This document shows positions 34,160-44,637 of a stretch of 64,000 nucleotides of DNA, in pieces; position 1 is the first letter of the stretch, and every line of letters starts with the position of its first letter. The notes below the pieces were generated by a model. That model made no database searches. It worked only from the letters and a program-made list of their open reading frames with translations, and was not told where the DNA came from. This DNA comes from Coriobacteriia bacterium (GTDB lineage: Bacteria; Actinomycetota; Coriobacteriia; Coriobacteriales; RUG033), in the NCBI GenBank assembly GCA_015655215.1, contig JAATFL010000008.1, forward strand, positions 1 to 64,000. The letters run 5' to 3'. The position numbers and the translations under genes were made by a program.

Positions 34160-35965
34160 ATGTCGCAGATGCGCCCCAATAAGAAGCCCGTCACTCCTGA
34201 GGTGACGATGGAGGACCTGCAGGCCGAAAGTTCCTACGGCCAGTTGGTTGCATCGTCATGTCGTCGATTCTGGTGGTTGACGGGTGACCTCGAGATAACC
34301 CTCGGCCTTTGGGCTATCGTCGTCGGTATCGTCTGCATGGCATTTCCCATCGACAGCGTGTCATCGGTGTTAGGTTGGCTACTGCTCGGGGCGTCCCTCG
34401 TCGTGCTCGTGGTCGTACCCATCGCATTGAGAAGCCGCGTGGTCCTTCCCTCGGGAGTCTGCCTTTCCGCGCGTCCTCGACAGGCTCCACTCTCCGGTCT
34501 TCTCACGGCATCCGCCCTGCTCTATGGTGGCGTCGCGATATATGCCATGCACTATGTCACCACATATCAGCCAACCATCGTCGTGGCATCATGCGCTGCC
34601 CTTGCTGCGACAGGGGCCTATGCCCTATCTGGATGCACCAGGCACTTCCTGCTTGCAGCATGGCTTCAGGTGATGATACCCTTCGTGTTCGAGAAGGCTA
34701 CGGCCTTTGTGGCTTCCGGTGTCTTTGGGGCACAGGCTATCTACGGGTCCTCGGGTATCGTGGGGATCCTCGGTCTCGGAGAAGCCCTTCCCTTTGCCCT
34801 CTCGATCATCTCGGTCGGGGTCGCGGTGCTCCTCTGCGGGGTCGTGGCGTTTACATCAGGGCTCATCGGTCGTGTCGTCGCACGTGCCGAGAAGGACGAG
34901 GCCATTCGGCTCATCGGCCTTCTCGCTGGTGATGATGGGCAGATGAGGTTTCTCTCCGTCGTCTATCTCGTGCGGAATCCTGAGCCTGCGACCGTGATCC
35001 AGCTGCTGCGCACGTCCGATGACGAGAACATCGCCATCGCACGCACGGCCCGCCTTGCGCTCACCCAGGTGTGGGGCCCCACGGCCGATGAGATGCTCGA
35101 CTGGTATCTCGGCAGATCGAACCTACGGGGCAAGACCCCCATCGAGTTCACGACGGGGGAGTGGCACCTCATCGACCAGGAGCGTCGGCGCTTTGAGAAG
35201 AACGAGGACGATCGGCGGCACGCCGTGGTTCAGGCGTTCATCACCCAGTCGGCCGATGCACCTGCGCTTTCCGAGCGCCTCATCGGACTTACGAACCTTG
35301 CTGGTTCGGAGCGTCCGATCGCATGTGCCGCGGCAGAGCTGCTGGGGTCGACCCGGCAGGCTAGCGCATACCGTCGCCTCGTCGAACTCATCGTCACCTC
35401 TGATGGTGACCGAGAGATGGCCCGTGCCGCGACCAATGGATTCACCGGTGCGAACTCCGAGGCGGTCTCCCATCTGCTTCCCCTCTACGGTGACCGGCGC
35501 GAGTGGGTTCGGGTGTGTGGCATCGATGCGTTGCTCGGGTTGATCGAGACGCTCTCCGGATTCGACTCGAGGGAGGTGGCGCATGCGCGGGAGTTGGCGC
35601 GCACAGAGGTGTTCTCGCTCGTTGCAGATTCGCATGCGGTGACCCGCGGCCTTTCCCAACGGCTACTCGAAGGCTATGGGGCCGACGCGGTCCCGGTGCT
35701 TGAGAGGAACTGTCATGATGCGGCACCCCTCGTGAGGGCTCAGGCCCTGATAACCCTTACCCACGTCGACGAGACGGTCGCTGCCCCCTTTGTCTACGAC
35801 GCGCTCATCGACCCCCGCGCACACGTACGCGGTGCTGCCATCTACTGCGCCGAGGAACTACGTCTTTTTCGCGCGGTCGATCGGGTCGCCGTGCTGGTGA
35901 ACGACCCTTCGGCCGCCGTCGCCGCCTTGGCTAATCAATATCTGCTGATGATGCAGGACTGGTAA
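34160..35965 (+). CDS. Membrane protein with C-terminal HEAT-like repeats
   Basis: 601 residues from the ATG at 34160, chosen because GAGGAG is seven bases upstream; in-frame ATG/TTG codons at 34136 and 34124 are possible. About six to eight hydrophobic segments at residues 40-245, resembling the HdeD/DUF308 layout, then a cytosolic part of about 350 residues. The latter has repeated helix pairs (for example QALITLTHVDETVAAPFVYD, ALIDPRAHVRGAAIYCAEEL, VLVNDPSAAVAALANQYLL) typical of HEAT repeats, which bind proteins. Function unknown. It precedes the rpsF operon but a hairpin separates them. Confidence 0.7.
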   Translation: MSQMRPNKKPVTPEVTMEDLQAESSYGQLVASSCRRFWWLTGDLEITLGLWAIVVGIVCMAFPIDSVSSVLGWLLLGASLVVLVVVPIALRSRVVLPSGVCLSARPRQAPLSGLLTASALLYGGVAIYAMHYVTTYQPTIVVASCAALAATGAYALSGCTRHFLLAAWLQVMIPFVFEKATAFVASGVFGAQAIYGSSGIVGILGLGEALPFALSIISVGVAVLLCGVVAFTSGLIGRVVARAEKDEAIRLIGLLAGDDGQMRFLSVVYLVRNPEPATVIQLLRTSDDENIAIARTARLALTQVWGPTADEMLDWYLGRSNLRGKTPIEFTTGEWHLIDQERRRFEKNEDDRRHAVVQAFITQSADAPALSERLIGLTNLAGSERPIACAAAELLGSTRQASAYRRLVELIVTSDGDREMARAATNGFTGANSEAVSHLLPLYGDRREWVRVCGIDALLGLIETLSGFDSREVAHARELARTEVFSLVADSHAVTRGLSQRLLEGYGADAVPVLERNCHDAAPLVRAQALITLTHVDETVAAPFVYDALIDPRAHVRGAAIYCAEELRLFRAVDRVAVLVNDPSAAVAALANQYLLMMQDW

Positions 35966-36146
35966 CTTGGCGACACGGCCGGCCGGTACGTCCGTTGCGG
36001 CTCCATGGTTGGATAGCCGTTAGATATATGTGAAAGCGGGAGCTGTGGGCGTCAGGCTCGATTGCCATGCTCTACCTACAGGGCACGGCAGCATGGGGCA
36101 CCTGTGGAAGGAGGAGAGGCGCAGTCGTCGGCGTGACGAGACGGTG

Positions 36147-36172
36147 CGGTGTGGCCGTTACCGGCCACACCG
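36147..36172 (+). terminator. Hairpin upstream of rpsF (terminator or leader element)
   Basis: An 11-bp perfect stem (CGGTGTGGCCG, 36147-36157, complement 36162-36172) with loop TTAC lies between the HEAT-repeat gene and rpsF, without a T-run. Further GC-rich pairing (CCCGGG near 36238 with CCCGGG near 36262) lies close to the rpsF ribosome site and might be an S6/S18-type autoregulatory leader, but the required fold was not verified. Confidence 0.45.
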
Positions 36173-36289
36173 CTCGGCGGACTGGTTTTGCCAGGGAACC
36201 GGTTCGATGGTAAGGTTCATGAGTTCATTTCCTGTCCCGGGTTCTGCCTTCATGGCCCCGGGGCCGTTTAGCCCAGAGGAGGTGACTAT

Positions 36290-36583
36290 ATGAAGGCCTA
36301 TGAAATGCTGTTTTTTGTCAGTCCGACACTCGACGATGAGACACGTCTGGCAACGATGAAGCGTGTTGACACCACGGTTACCGGCAACGGTGGTATCGTG
36401 GACGGTGTCGAAGATTGGGGCAAGCGCAAGCTCGCCTTTGAGGTGAACGGCCTCACCGATGGCAATTACACCCTTATCAACTTCCACATGGATCCCGCTG
36501 CCATAGCCGAGCTCGACCGCATCATGCGCATCACCGATGCGATTGCCCGTTTTATGATCGTCCGTCGCGACGATCGGGCGTAG
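36290..36583 (+). CDS. rpsF: 30S ribosomal protein S6
   Basis: 97 residues, the usual length. It opens with KAYEMLFFVSPTLDDE and has EDWGKRKLAFEVNG and IMRITDAIARFMIVRR, the conserved S6 core that binds S18 and the 16S central domain. GAGGAGGTG precedes the ATG. It starts the cluster rpsF-ssb-rpsR, which is widely conserved in bacteria. Confidence 0.97.
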   Translation: MKAYEMLFFVSPTLDDETRLATMKRVDTTVTGNGGIVDGVEDWGKRKLAFEVNGLTDGNYTLINFHMDPAAIAELDRIMRITDAIARFMIVRRDDRA

Positions 36584-36652
36584 GGCGATGCAGGCTGCGA
36601 TGCCCCACGGTATCGCATCGACACGGATGAATCGAAAGGGAAGTGGTTTACG

Positions 36653-37084
36653 ATGAGCATCAATCGCGTGAACATCACCGGCAACCTCACCCGCGACCCC
36701 GAGCTGCGCACCACGGCGTCCGGCATGGCCATCATGAACCTCGGCGTGGCCGTCAACGACCGTCGCAAGAACCCCCAGAGCGGCGAGTGGGAGGACAGTC
36801 CCAACTTCATCGATTGCACGATGTTCGGGACCCGCGCCGAGGCCGTGAGCCGCTTCCTGTCCAAGGGATCCAAAGTGGCCATCGAGGGAAAGCTCCGCTG
36901 GCATCAGTGGGAGACCAGCGACGGCCAGAAGCGCAGCAAGGTCGATGTCATCATCGACGAGATCGAGTTCATGACCGGACGCGGCGATGGCGCCGGCGCC
37001 CCCTCGGCGGCTCCCCGCGCCACGGCGAGCGCTCCAGCCGCACCCGTCGATGCGGTCTATGACGATGAGGATATCCCGTTCTAA
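36653..37084 (+). CDS. ssb: Single-stranded DNA-binding protein
   Basis: 143 residues. The OB-fold opens with SINRVNITGNLTRDPELR and includes GEWEDSPNFIDCTMFGTRAE and GKLRWHQWETSDGQKRSKV. A flexible Ala/Pro-rich linker leads to the acidic tip DDEDIPF, the peptide that recruits replication and repair partners. It lies 69 bases after rpsF and 66 before rpsR, as in most bacteria. Confidence 0.97.
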   Translation: MSINRVNITGNLTRDPELRTTASGMAIMNLGVAVNDRRKNPQSGEWEDSPNFIDCTMFGTRAEAVSRFLSKGSKVAIEGKLRWHQWETSDGQKRSKVDVIIDEIEFMTGRGDGAGAPSAAPRATASAPAAPVDAVYDDEDIPF

Positions 37085-37150
37085 TCAAACACAGGTGATG
37101 ATGGGTTATCCGCCATCACCATCGCTATGCACGTGAAGGAGGTAAGGATC

Positions 37151-37411
37151 ATGGCTGAATATGTTCGCCCGCCACGCCGCAAGTATTGCCAGTTCTGCAA
37201 AGACGACGTGAAGCTCATCGATTACAAGGAGACCCAGCTGCTGCGCAAGTACATGACCGACCGCGGCAAGATCAAGCCCCGCCGCGTCACGGGCGTGTGC
37301 ACGCAGCATCAGCACGCGCTTGCCATGGCCATCAAGCGTGCGCGCGAGATGGCTCTCGTCCCCTACACCGTACCGGTGGTCAGTGGACGTGTCGATCGTC
37401 GGAGCCATTAG
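37151..37411 (+). CDS. rpsR: 30S ribosomal protein S18
   Basis: 86 residues from the ATG at 37151, seven bases after AAGGAGGT. The basic core [10 protein letters not shown] and [20 protein letters not shown] is typical. CQFC plus GVCTQHQH form a zinc-binding set, so this is the zinc-containing (C+) S18 type. It pairs with S6 on the ribosome. Confidence 0.97.
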   Translation: MAEYVRPPRRKYCQFCKDDVKLIDYKETQLLRKYMTDRGKIKPRRVTGVCTQHQHALAMAIKRAREMALVPYTVPVVSGRVDRRSH

Positions 37412-37417
37412 CCTCTC

Positions 37418-38428
37418 ATGGAACCTGTCGATCAGCAAACCGGTAGCACCAGACGACTCTTCCCCAACCGAGGCGTTGGGTCGCTTGCGGCCATCTGTTT
37501 GCTCGGGGGCGCCTGCGCCGTTGGCGTTCCCGTCATCGGTGCGCCCATCATCGCCTTCGCGGCAACCGCACTCGTCGAGAGGAGACGCACCGGCTATGCT
37601 CTGATCGCCGCACTGCTCGGGGCATCGCTGGGATTCTTCTTCGACGTCAGCCTCGGTGCGATCGGGGTGGTCGTCGCACTGAGTTCGATAGGCGTCGCGT
37701 TGATCGGGGTACGTCATCTCAACCAACTGCTCGTCATCGGCTGGGGGGTGCTCACGGCGGCACTGTTCGCCGCCAGCGATGCGATCGTTCTGGCCCTTAC
37801 GGCAGGTACGACGATCTGGGACTTCATGTCAACGACGATCGACGAGGTGCTTCAGACAACCGAGGCGGCTGGCGCGATGACCGCCGACGTGGCGACACAG
37901 ATCGGACAATGGCACACCATCATCATCTGGATGTGGCCTTTCGCGTACATCTTCCAGGCGTCGGTCATCGTAGGACTCGCGTTGCTTGCCTGTTTGGCGA
38001 TGCGCCGACGTACCGCATCTGCCGAGCAGGTGGTCGATGGTGCAGGCGTCCCCCGTCTTGGGCAGCTCGACCTTTCGCTACACGTGCTCTGGCCTCTTAT
38101 CCTCGGGTGCGTTTGCGTCGCCCTTGGGCTCGTGCAAGGGACAGCCAAGGACCTTCTCCTGGCAGTGGGCATTGACACGCTTCTCGGTGTGCGGCTGCTC
38201 CTGGTCATACAGGGACTCGCCGTATTCACTCACATGCTCGATCGTACGAAGGCATCGATGCCGGCGCGTGTGCTCATGTACGTGCTCACCATGTTCATGG
38301 AGATCTCGTTCTTCGCCGTGAGCTTGGTCGGGTTACTCGATTTCTGGATGAACTTCCGTCATCTTCCGCGCGCGGGGTCATCCAAGTACGATGACGTGAC
38401 ACCCCCGGATTCGACAGGGTGTGAATGA
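37418..38428 (+). CDS. DUF2232-like (YybS-type) membrane protein
   Basis: 336 residues, seven bases after the rpsR stop and so co-transcribed. Eight or so hydrophobic segments with small charged loops. Position between rpsR and rplI and the layout match the YybS/DUF2232 proteins found in this place in Firmicutes and Actinobacteria; the function is unknown. Sequence similarity is judged by layout, not by a search. Confidence 0.65.
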   Translation: MEPVDQQTGSTRRLFPNRGVGSLAAICLLGGACAVGVPVIGAPIIAFAATALVERRRTGYALIAALLGASLGFFFDVSLGAIGVVVALSSIGVALIGVRHLNQLLVIGWGVLTAALFAASDAIVLALTAGTTIWDFMSTTIDEVLQTTEAAGAMTADVATQIGQWHTIIIWMWPFAYIFQASVIVGLALLACLAMRRRTASAEQVVDGAGVPRLGQLDLSLHVLWPLILGCVCVALGLVQGTAKDLLLAVGIDTLLGVRLLLVIQGLAVFTHMLDRTKASMPARVLMYVLTMFMEISFFAVSLVGLLDFWMNFRHLPRAGSSKYDDVTPPDSTGCE

Positions 38429-38480
38429 AGGTTGAACAACCGGGAGGTCCATCGTCCCGGTATCACAAAGAGGAGTAACA

Positions 38481-39032
38481 ATGAAAGTCATTCTGTTGCA
38501 GGAGCTAAAGGGCAAGGGAGGCGAGGGCAACATCGTGGATGTTGCGCAGGGATTCGCCGTCAACTACCTGTTCCCGCGCGGTATCGCCCAACAGGCGACC
38601 CCGGGAAACATCAAGCAACTTGAGGCTCGTGGCCATAACATCGAGAAGCGCGAACTCTCTCGCACCACCGATGCGGCACGGATTCAAGGGGCGTTGGACG
38701 GCAAGACGGTAACCATCCCCGCGCGCGTGGGCGAGGAGGGCCAGCTCTTCGGGTCGATCACCTCCACTCAGGTGGCCGAGGCCATCGCCGATCAACTTGG
38801 CGTGCCGGTCGATCGCAAGAAGGTCGTCGTGGCCCATCCCATCAAGACCGCTGGCACACATGACGTGACGGTGGATATCTACCGCGAGCTGAAGGCGACC
38901 GTCACCGTGAACATCATCGACGAGAAGGAAGCGGCTTCGCTCGTCGAGGCTTCCGAGATCATCGTCGAGGAGGTCGTCGTCGAGGAGGTCGTCGTCGAGT
39001 CCACACAGGTCATCGAGACCGACGCCGAGTAG
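38481..39032 (+). CDS. rplI: 50S ribosomal protein L9, with acidic C-terminal extension
   Basis: 183 residues against about 148 in most bacteria. The N-terminal domain KVILLQELKGKGGEGNIVDV and the signature GFAVNYLFPRGIAQ are canonical, and the C-terminal domain (FGSITSTQVAEAI, VDRKKVVV, GTHDVTVDIY) is complete. It then runs on for about 30 acidic residues containing IVEEVVVEEVVVE, encoded by two copies of a 15-base repeat (near 38960-38998). AAAGAGGAG precedes the start. Confidence 0.95.
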   Translation: MKVILLQELKGKGGEGNIVDVAQGFAVNYLFPRGIAQQATPGNIKQLEARGHNIEKRELSRTTDAARIQGALDGKTVTIPARVGEEGQLFGSITSTQVAEAIADQLGVPVDRKKVVVAHPIKTAGTHDVTVDIYRELKATVTVNIIDEKEAASLVEASEIIVEEVVVEEVVVESTQVIETDAE

Positions 39033-39045
39033 TCGCGATCTCTCC

Positions 39046-39080
39046 CGATATCCGTCTTGCTGCGGTGGGTGTGGATATCG
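39046..39080 (+). terminator. Inverted repeat after rplI
   Basis: CGATATCC (39046-39053) pairs with GGATATCG (39073-39080) across a 19-base loop, 14 bases after the L9 stop. Modest stem without T-run; may end or process the ribosomal-protein transcript before dnaB. Confidence 0.4.
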
Positions 39081-39297
39081 ACTGAATTGACACGAGGGTG
39101 CATGTCCATGAGGGTTCCTATCCCTGCGTAGAGCGGTGGCTAGGGGCCCTTTGGCTTGGTCCCGTCCAGGTGTCATGTGATGTCTTGCCACATCGGCGTG
39201 CCGAAGAGCCGGTCCCCCTCCCTTACCCGCGGGGTCTCCCGCGCGTCGTTGCAACGAGACTAGTATCATGGTCGCTATCACGATCGGAAGGTGGACA

Positions 39298-40689
39298 ATG
39301 GCCGTAAACGATTTCTCCCTTGGCGCGATGAGCCAGGGTACCCCCGGGCTCAATCGGGTGATGCCGCAGAACCTCGACGCCGAGAGGGCGGTACTTGCCG
39401 CGATGATCCTCTCGAAAGAGGTGGTCGAGGATATCGTCGCGCGCATGAAGCCGGACCACTTCTACCGGCCGGCGCATCAAAAGATCTTCACAGCCATCAG
39501 CGAGCTCGTCGAGCGAGGCGTTCCCGTCGACCAGCTGTCCCTTGCCGATCACCTCGCAGCCTTAGGCGAACTCGATGCCACGGGTGGCAAGCCGTACATC
39601 ATCGAGCTCGCCAATAACTCGTTCGCGCTGGCGAACTGGTCCAACCACGTCGAGATCGTCAAGCGCTGCGCCCTTCTCAGGGATCTCATCCGAGCGAGCA
39701 CGCGCATCACGGCCCTGGGTTACGATGCCCCCGATGACCTCGATTCGGTGGTCGAGGAGTCCGAGAAACTCATCCTCGAGGTCACCAACAAGCGGGTCGA
39801 GAGCAACTTCAAGGACATATCGACGTTGCTGACCGAGGCGTTTGACCAGCTGGGGGAGCTTGCCAAACAGCAATCGCACCTGGTGGGCGTACCGACCGGC
39901 TTCTCGGACCTCGATGTCATGCTGACCGGTCTGCGGTCCGGCGAGCTCATCATCATCGCGGCACGTCCCGCAGTGGGTAAGACGGCGTTCGCACTCAACC
40001 TGGCCGTGAACGCGGCGAAGGCCGGTATCACGGTGGCGCTCTTCTCGCTGGAGATGGATGCGGAGCAGCTCGTGCAGCGCATCCTGTGCACGGAGGCAAG
40101 CGTCAGCTTGAGCGACGTGCGATCCGGCCGTATCCCGTCGGACGCATGGGTCATCCTCACCGAGGCGGCCAACACGCTCTCCAACTGCAGCATCTTCATC
40201 GATGATACGCCGGCGGCCTCGATACTCGAGATCAAGGCGAAGGCGCGACGTCAGCTTCACAACGTGGAGAGGGGAAAGGGGCTCGTCATCGTGGACTATC
40301 TACAGCTCATGCAACCGCAGACCGCGCGGCGCGACGGCAACCGTGCTGTCGAGGTGGCTGAGATGTCCCGTGGACTCAAGATACTCGCCAAGGAGCTGGG
40401 TATGCCGGTCATCGCCCTGTCCCAGCTGTCGCGTGCTGTCGAGAGTCGAACCGGTAAGCGCCCGCAACTCTCCGACCTGCGCGAATCCGGTTCCATCGAG
40501 CAAGATGCCGACATCGTCGCCTTCATCGACCGGTCCGTCGACGAGGCGGAGGCAGGTGCCAACGGCCGTCCAGAGCTCGGTACGGCCGAGATAATCGTGG
40601 CCAAGCATCGCAACGGGCCCGTGGGTCGGGTGACGCTCTCGTTCGTGGACCGCTACACGAAGTTCACCAACTTCGCATCGCATCTGTAG
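39298..40689 (+). CDS. dnaB: Replicative DNA helicase DnaB
   Basis: 463 residues from the ATG at 39298 (GGAAGGTGG upstream; an ATG ten codons earlier at 39268 has no site). The N-terminal domain starts PQNLDAERAVLAAMILSKE. The RecA-like core has a Walker A of form ARPAVGKTAF, Walker B VIVDYLQLM, and the H4 LSQLSRAVESR and DLRESGSIEQDAD motifs. Full length with no intein. It unwinds the replication fork as a hexamer. rplI-dnaB-purA order is common. Confidence 0.97.
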   Translation: MAVNDFSLGAMSQGTPGLNRVMPQNLDAERAVLAAMILSKEVVEDIVARMKPDHFYRPAHQKIFTAISELVERGVPVDQLSLADHLAALGELDATGGKPYIIELANNSFALANWSNHVEIVKRCALLRDLIRASTRITALGYDAPDDLDSVVEESEKLILEVTNKRVESNFKDISTLLTEAFDQLGELAKQQSHLVGVPTGFSDLDVMLTGLRSGELIIIAARPAVGKTAFALNLAVNAAKAGITVALFSLEMDAEQLVQRILCTEASVSLSDVRSGRIPSDAWVILTEAANTLSNCSIFIDDTPAASILEIKAKARRQLHNVERGKGLVIVDYLQLMQPQTARRDGNRAVEVAEMSRGLKILAKELGMPVIALSQLSRAVESRTGKRPQLSDLRESGSIEQDADIVAFIDRSVDEAEAGANGRPELGTAEIIVAKHRNGPVGRVTLSFVDRYTKFTNFASHL

Positions 40690-40747
40690 CCTCTCCGTCC
40701 CGTGAAGCGGGTGTGCCCGGCGCCTTTGCGAGAGGATCGGGCACCTT

Positions 40748-40775
40748 CCACCACTCTGGCACGCCAGAGTGGTGG
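40748..40775 (+). terminator. Inverted repeat after dnaB, probable terminator
   Basis: A 13-bp perfect stem (CCACCACTCTGGC, 40748-40760, complement 40763-40775) with a very small loop, about 60 bases after the dnaB stop. No T-run. Confidence 0.6.
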
Positions 40776-40906
40776 ATCGCCTGACCGCCGTCTGACCCGC
40801 CTACGTTTTATCTCCTCCGACCTCGCACCGCATACGCGAGCCTGTGCCATACTTCTTCCGTCCGCTGCACTCGACCTGTGCGCAGCATGGCCGTTGGATG
40901 ACGTGA

Positions 40907-42241
<1,335 letters not shown>

Positions 42242-42251
42242 GGGTGCTGCC

Positions 42252-42524
42252 ATGCGTCTGCCCATCATCGTGACCCCTCGGTCGCAGCGCGACGCCATCG
42301 TGGGATGGCACGTCGACGCGACGGGTGGTCGCGAGCTTGCGGTGTCGGTGCGTGCGATCGCCGAGAAGGGTCGTGCCACCAGGGCCGCCTGTGCACAGAT
42401 CGCCACGTCCATCGGGGTTCCCAAACGCGCGGTCACGTGCGTGCGTGGCGAGACGTCGCGACACAAGCAGATCGAGATAGACTGCACGCAGGAGGCCTTC
42501 GACGCCTGGTTGGCCAGGATATAG
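42252..42524 (+). CDS. DUF167 (YggU-like) protein
   Basis: 90 residues, ten bases after purA. Opening IIVTPRSQRDAIVGW, the middle VSVRAIAEKGRATRAACAQI and the end VPKRAVTCVRGETSRHKQIEID fit DUF167, a small alpha/beta domain of unknown function. The ribosome site is weak (GGGG then TGCTGCC), suggesting coupling to purA. Confidence 0.85.
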   Translation: MRLPIIVTPRSQRDAIVGWHVDATGGRELAVSVRAIAEKGRATRAACAQIATSIGVPKRAVTCVRGETSRHKQIEIDCTQEAFDAWLARI

Positions 42525-42587
42525 AGGGAAGCGTCGCCCGCACCGTTTTTTGCCTGACATGTCGCGGACCTGGTGGTTTGGCGAGGG

Positions 42588-42631
42588 ACCGGAAAGGGGC
42601 GTGGGAGATATCCCCCACGCCCCTTTCCGGT
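42588..42631. terminator. Strong inverted repeat between convergent genes
   Basis: An 18-bp stem (ACCGGAAAGGGGCGTGGG, 42588-42605, complement 42614-42631) and 8-base loop between the DUF167 stop and the minus-strand symporter stop. Serves both directions; no T-run. Confidence 0.7.
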
Positions 42632-42668
42632 ATAGCGGCATCGATCGCCGCCCATGCGATCGTATATG

Positions 42669-44093
42669 CTACTTCGTGGCGACGATGGGGATGTCCGCCG
42701 TATCGAACTCGTCGAGGTTCCCGTCGTACACGTAGTGCTTCGTATCCTTCCAGATGAGCCCGGAGAGGGCGAGCACCGCGATGACGTTGGGGACGGCCAT
42801 GAGCGCGTTGGTTATGTCGGAGATGTTCCAGACCAGGTCGCCGATGCCCACGGCGCCGACGAAGGCCACGGCGATGTAGAGGATCTCGTAGGGCAGGATC
42901 GCATGCTTACCGAGGAGGTAGGCGACGCAGCGGTTGCCGTAGTAGGACCAGCCGAGGATGGTCGAGTAGGTGAAGGTGACCATGCCCACGATCAGGACGA
43001 CGGTGCCGATGTTGTAGGGGATGAGCGCGAAGGCCTGGTTGGTCAAGGTCGCGCCCTTGGCGATGTTGCCGGCGACGATGTCGGCACCCAGGGAGGGGTC
43101 GGCGCACATCGTGGTGACGAGGACGAGGGCGGTCATGGCGCAGATGACCACGGTGTCCCAGAACGTGCCGGTCATGGAGACGAGCGCCTGACGGACGGGG
43201 TTGCGGGTCGTGGCCGCGGAGGCGACGATGGGAGCCGAGCCAAGGCCGGATTCGTTGGAGAACAGGCCGCGCGCGCAGCCGTACTGCATGGCCATCTGGA
43301 TGCCGTAGCCGGCGAAGCCGCCGATGGCCGCACGGGGTACGAAGGCATCGGTGAGGATGACGCTGAACGCCTGTCCGAGATACTGGCTGTTGATGCACAG
43401 GATGATGAGGCAGCCGGCCACGTAGAAGAAGGCCATGAAGGGGACGAGCTTCTCGGTCACCTTGGTGATGGACTGCACGCCACCGATGATGACGATGCCC
43501 GAGAGGAAGGCGACGACGCCGGCGATGACCCAGGTGAGCCACCAGGGAGCGCTGGGGATGGCGGTGACGACGACGCTCGTGAGGGCGTTGGCCTGTACGG
43601 CCGAGCCGATGCCGAACGAGGCGATGGTCCCGAAGAGCGCGAAGCAGATGGCGAGGAACTTGCCGAGCGGCTTGTTCTTGAAGCCGCGCTCGAGGGCGTA
43701 CATGGCACCACCGAGCATGTTGCCCTTGTGGTCCCTCACGCGGAACTTGACGGCGATGAGCGTCTCGGAGTACTTGGTGGCGATGCCGAAGACGCCGGTG
43801 AGCCACATCCACAGCAGGGCACCGGGGCCACCGGCGACCAGTGCGGTGGCGACACCCACGATGTTGCCGGTGCCGATGGTGGCGGCGAGCGCGGTGGCGA
43901 GGGCGCCGAACTGCGAGACGTCACCAGGTGCGTCGGGGTCCTTGGTGACCGACAGCCTGATGCCCGTGAAGAGCTTGCGCTGGATGAAACCCGTGCGAAC
44001 GGTCATGAACAGGTGCGTGCCGAGCAGCATCACGATGAGCGGTAGACCCCAAACAAACGTATCGATGTTGCCGATGATTGTCGCGACGTCCAT
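42669..44093 (-). CDS. Alanine or glycine:cation symporter (AGCS family)
   Basis: 474 residues with about 11 membrane helices. Family marks: GALATALAATIGTGNIVGVA (the AGCS substrate/cation motif), GGPGALLWMWLTGVFGIATKY, FSNESGLGSAPIVASAA and GTFWDTVVICAMTALV. It brings in small amino acids such as alanine or glycine with Na+. AAAGGAGGA lies before the ATG at 44093. Upstream hairpins (44110-44159) lie close to this ribosome site. An unusual CxN replacement is not seen; the protein appears complete. Confidence 0.93.
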   Translation of the reverse strand: MDVATIIGNIDTFVWGLPLIVMLLGTHLFMTVRTGFIQRKLFTGIRLSVTKDPDAPGDVSQFGALATALAATIGTGNIVGVATALVAGGPGALLWMWLTGVFGIATKYSETLIAVKFRVRDHKGNMLGGAMYALERGFKNKPLGKFLAICFALFGTIASFGIGSAVQANALTSVVVTAIPSAPWWLTWVIAGVVAFLSGIVIIGGVQSITKVTEKLVPFMAFFYVAGCLIILCINSQYLGQAFSVILTDAFVPRAAIGGFAGYGIQMAMQYGCARGLFSNESGLGSAPIVASAATTRNPVRQALVSMTGTFWDTVVICAMTALVLVTTMCADPSLGADIVAGNIAKGATLTNQAFALIPYNIGTVVLIVGMVTFTYSTILGWSYYGNRCVAYLLGKHAILPYEILYIAVAFVGAVGIGDLVWNISDITNALMAVPNVIAVLALSGLIWKDTKHYVYDGNLDEFDTADIPIVATK

Positions 44094-44637
44094 GCATCCT
44101 CCTTTTTGCAGTCCCCTGTCGGATAACGCTATCCGCAGGACTAAGCCGATGGGGGGACTCTGGACCCTGCGAGCAACGCATAGAGAAAGTATCAGGTGCG
44201 ATGTATCGAATATGTTTCGAAATCGTCACCGGATAGACAAAAAGGCTGTAATCCCTAGGTGGGCGGCTTCGAGACGATGGCATGGCAGAGCGGTTTACCT
44301 TGTCATATGCGATTCATGGCATCGGACATCGGAGGAGCGCGGGCTCTGCAAAATCCCGGTGACCCACGGGAGAGGGATGTGCGAGGGGATGGGTGATCCT
44401 ATGCCGACGAGCCTCTCACCCTCACGAAACGAGGCGTCAACGGTGGGCTTTGCAGGTCGCCAACGGAGACGATAACGTTCATCATGGATACGGAACCTCA
44501 GGCTCCTTGCGCCAAGCCGCACGTGCTGGCGGTGCGATCTCCGGTTGTGCATCGACCCCGGCCGCATGTATCATCGGCGCACCCGCGTTCGCTCCAACCT
44601 GTCCTGACAGCATCGGCAAGGGAAAGGGTCACCCTCC
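44094..44637. other. Divergent intergenic region with inverted repeats
   Basis: 544 bases between the symporter (minus) and purD (plus). On the symporter side: CGGATA-ACGC-TATCCG (44120-44135) nested in AGTCCCC (44110-44116)/GGGGACT (44153-44159), which could fold in the leader near the ribosome site. A longer dyad spans 44195-44230 (GGTGCGAT…ATCGTCACC with inner TCGAA/TTCGA). Towards purD, several GC-rich runs, but no riboswitch (glycine, ZTP, purine) could be matched. No gene seen. Confidence 0.45.

Noticed and set aside
42654-44045. 463-codon plus-strand frame
   Set aside because: Antisense to the AGCS symporter; made of Gly/Asp/Glu-rich low complexity, the typical shadow of a GC-rich membrane gene.
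44094-44637. Glycine riboswitch upstream of the symporter
   Set aside because: The minus-strand leader was read for the tandem glycine aptamer cores; the conserved GGA and CUGA-type elements were not found.
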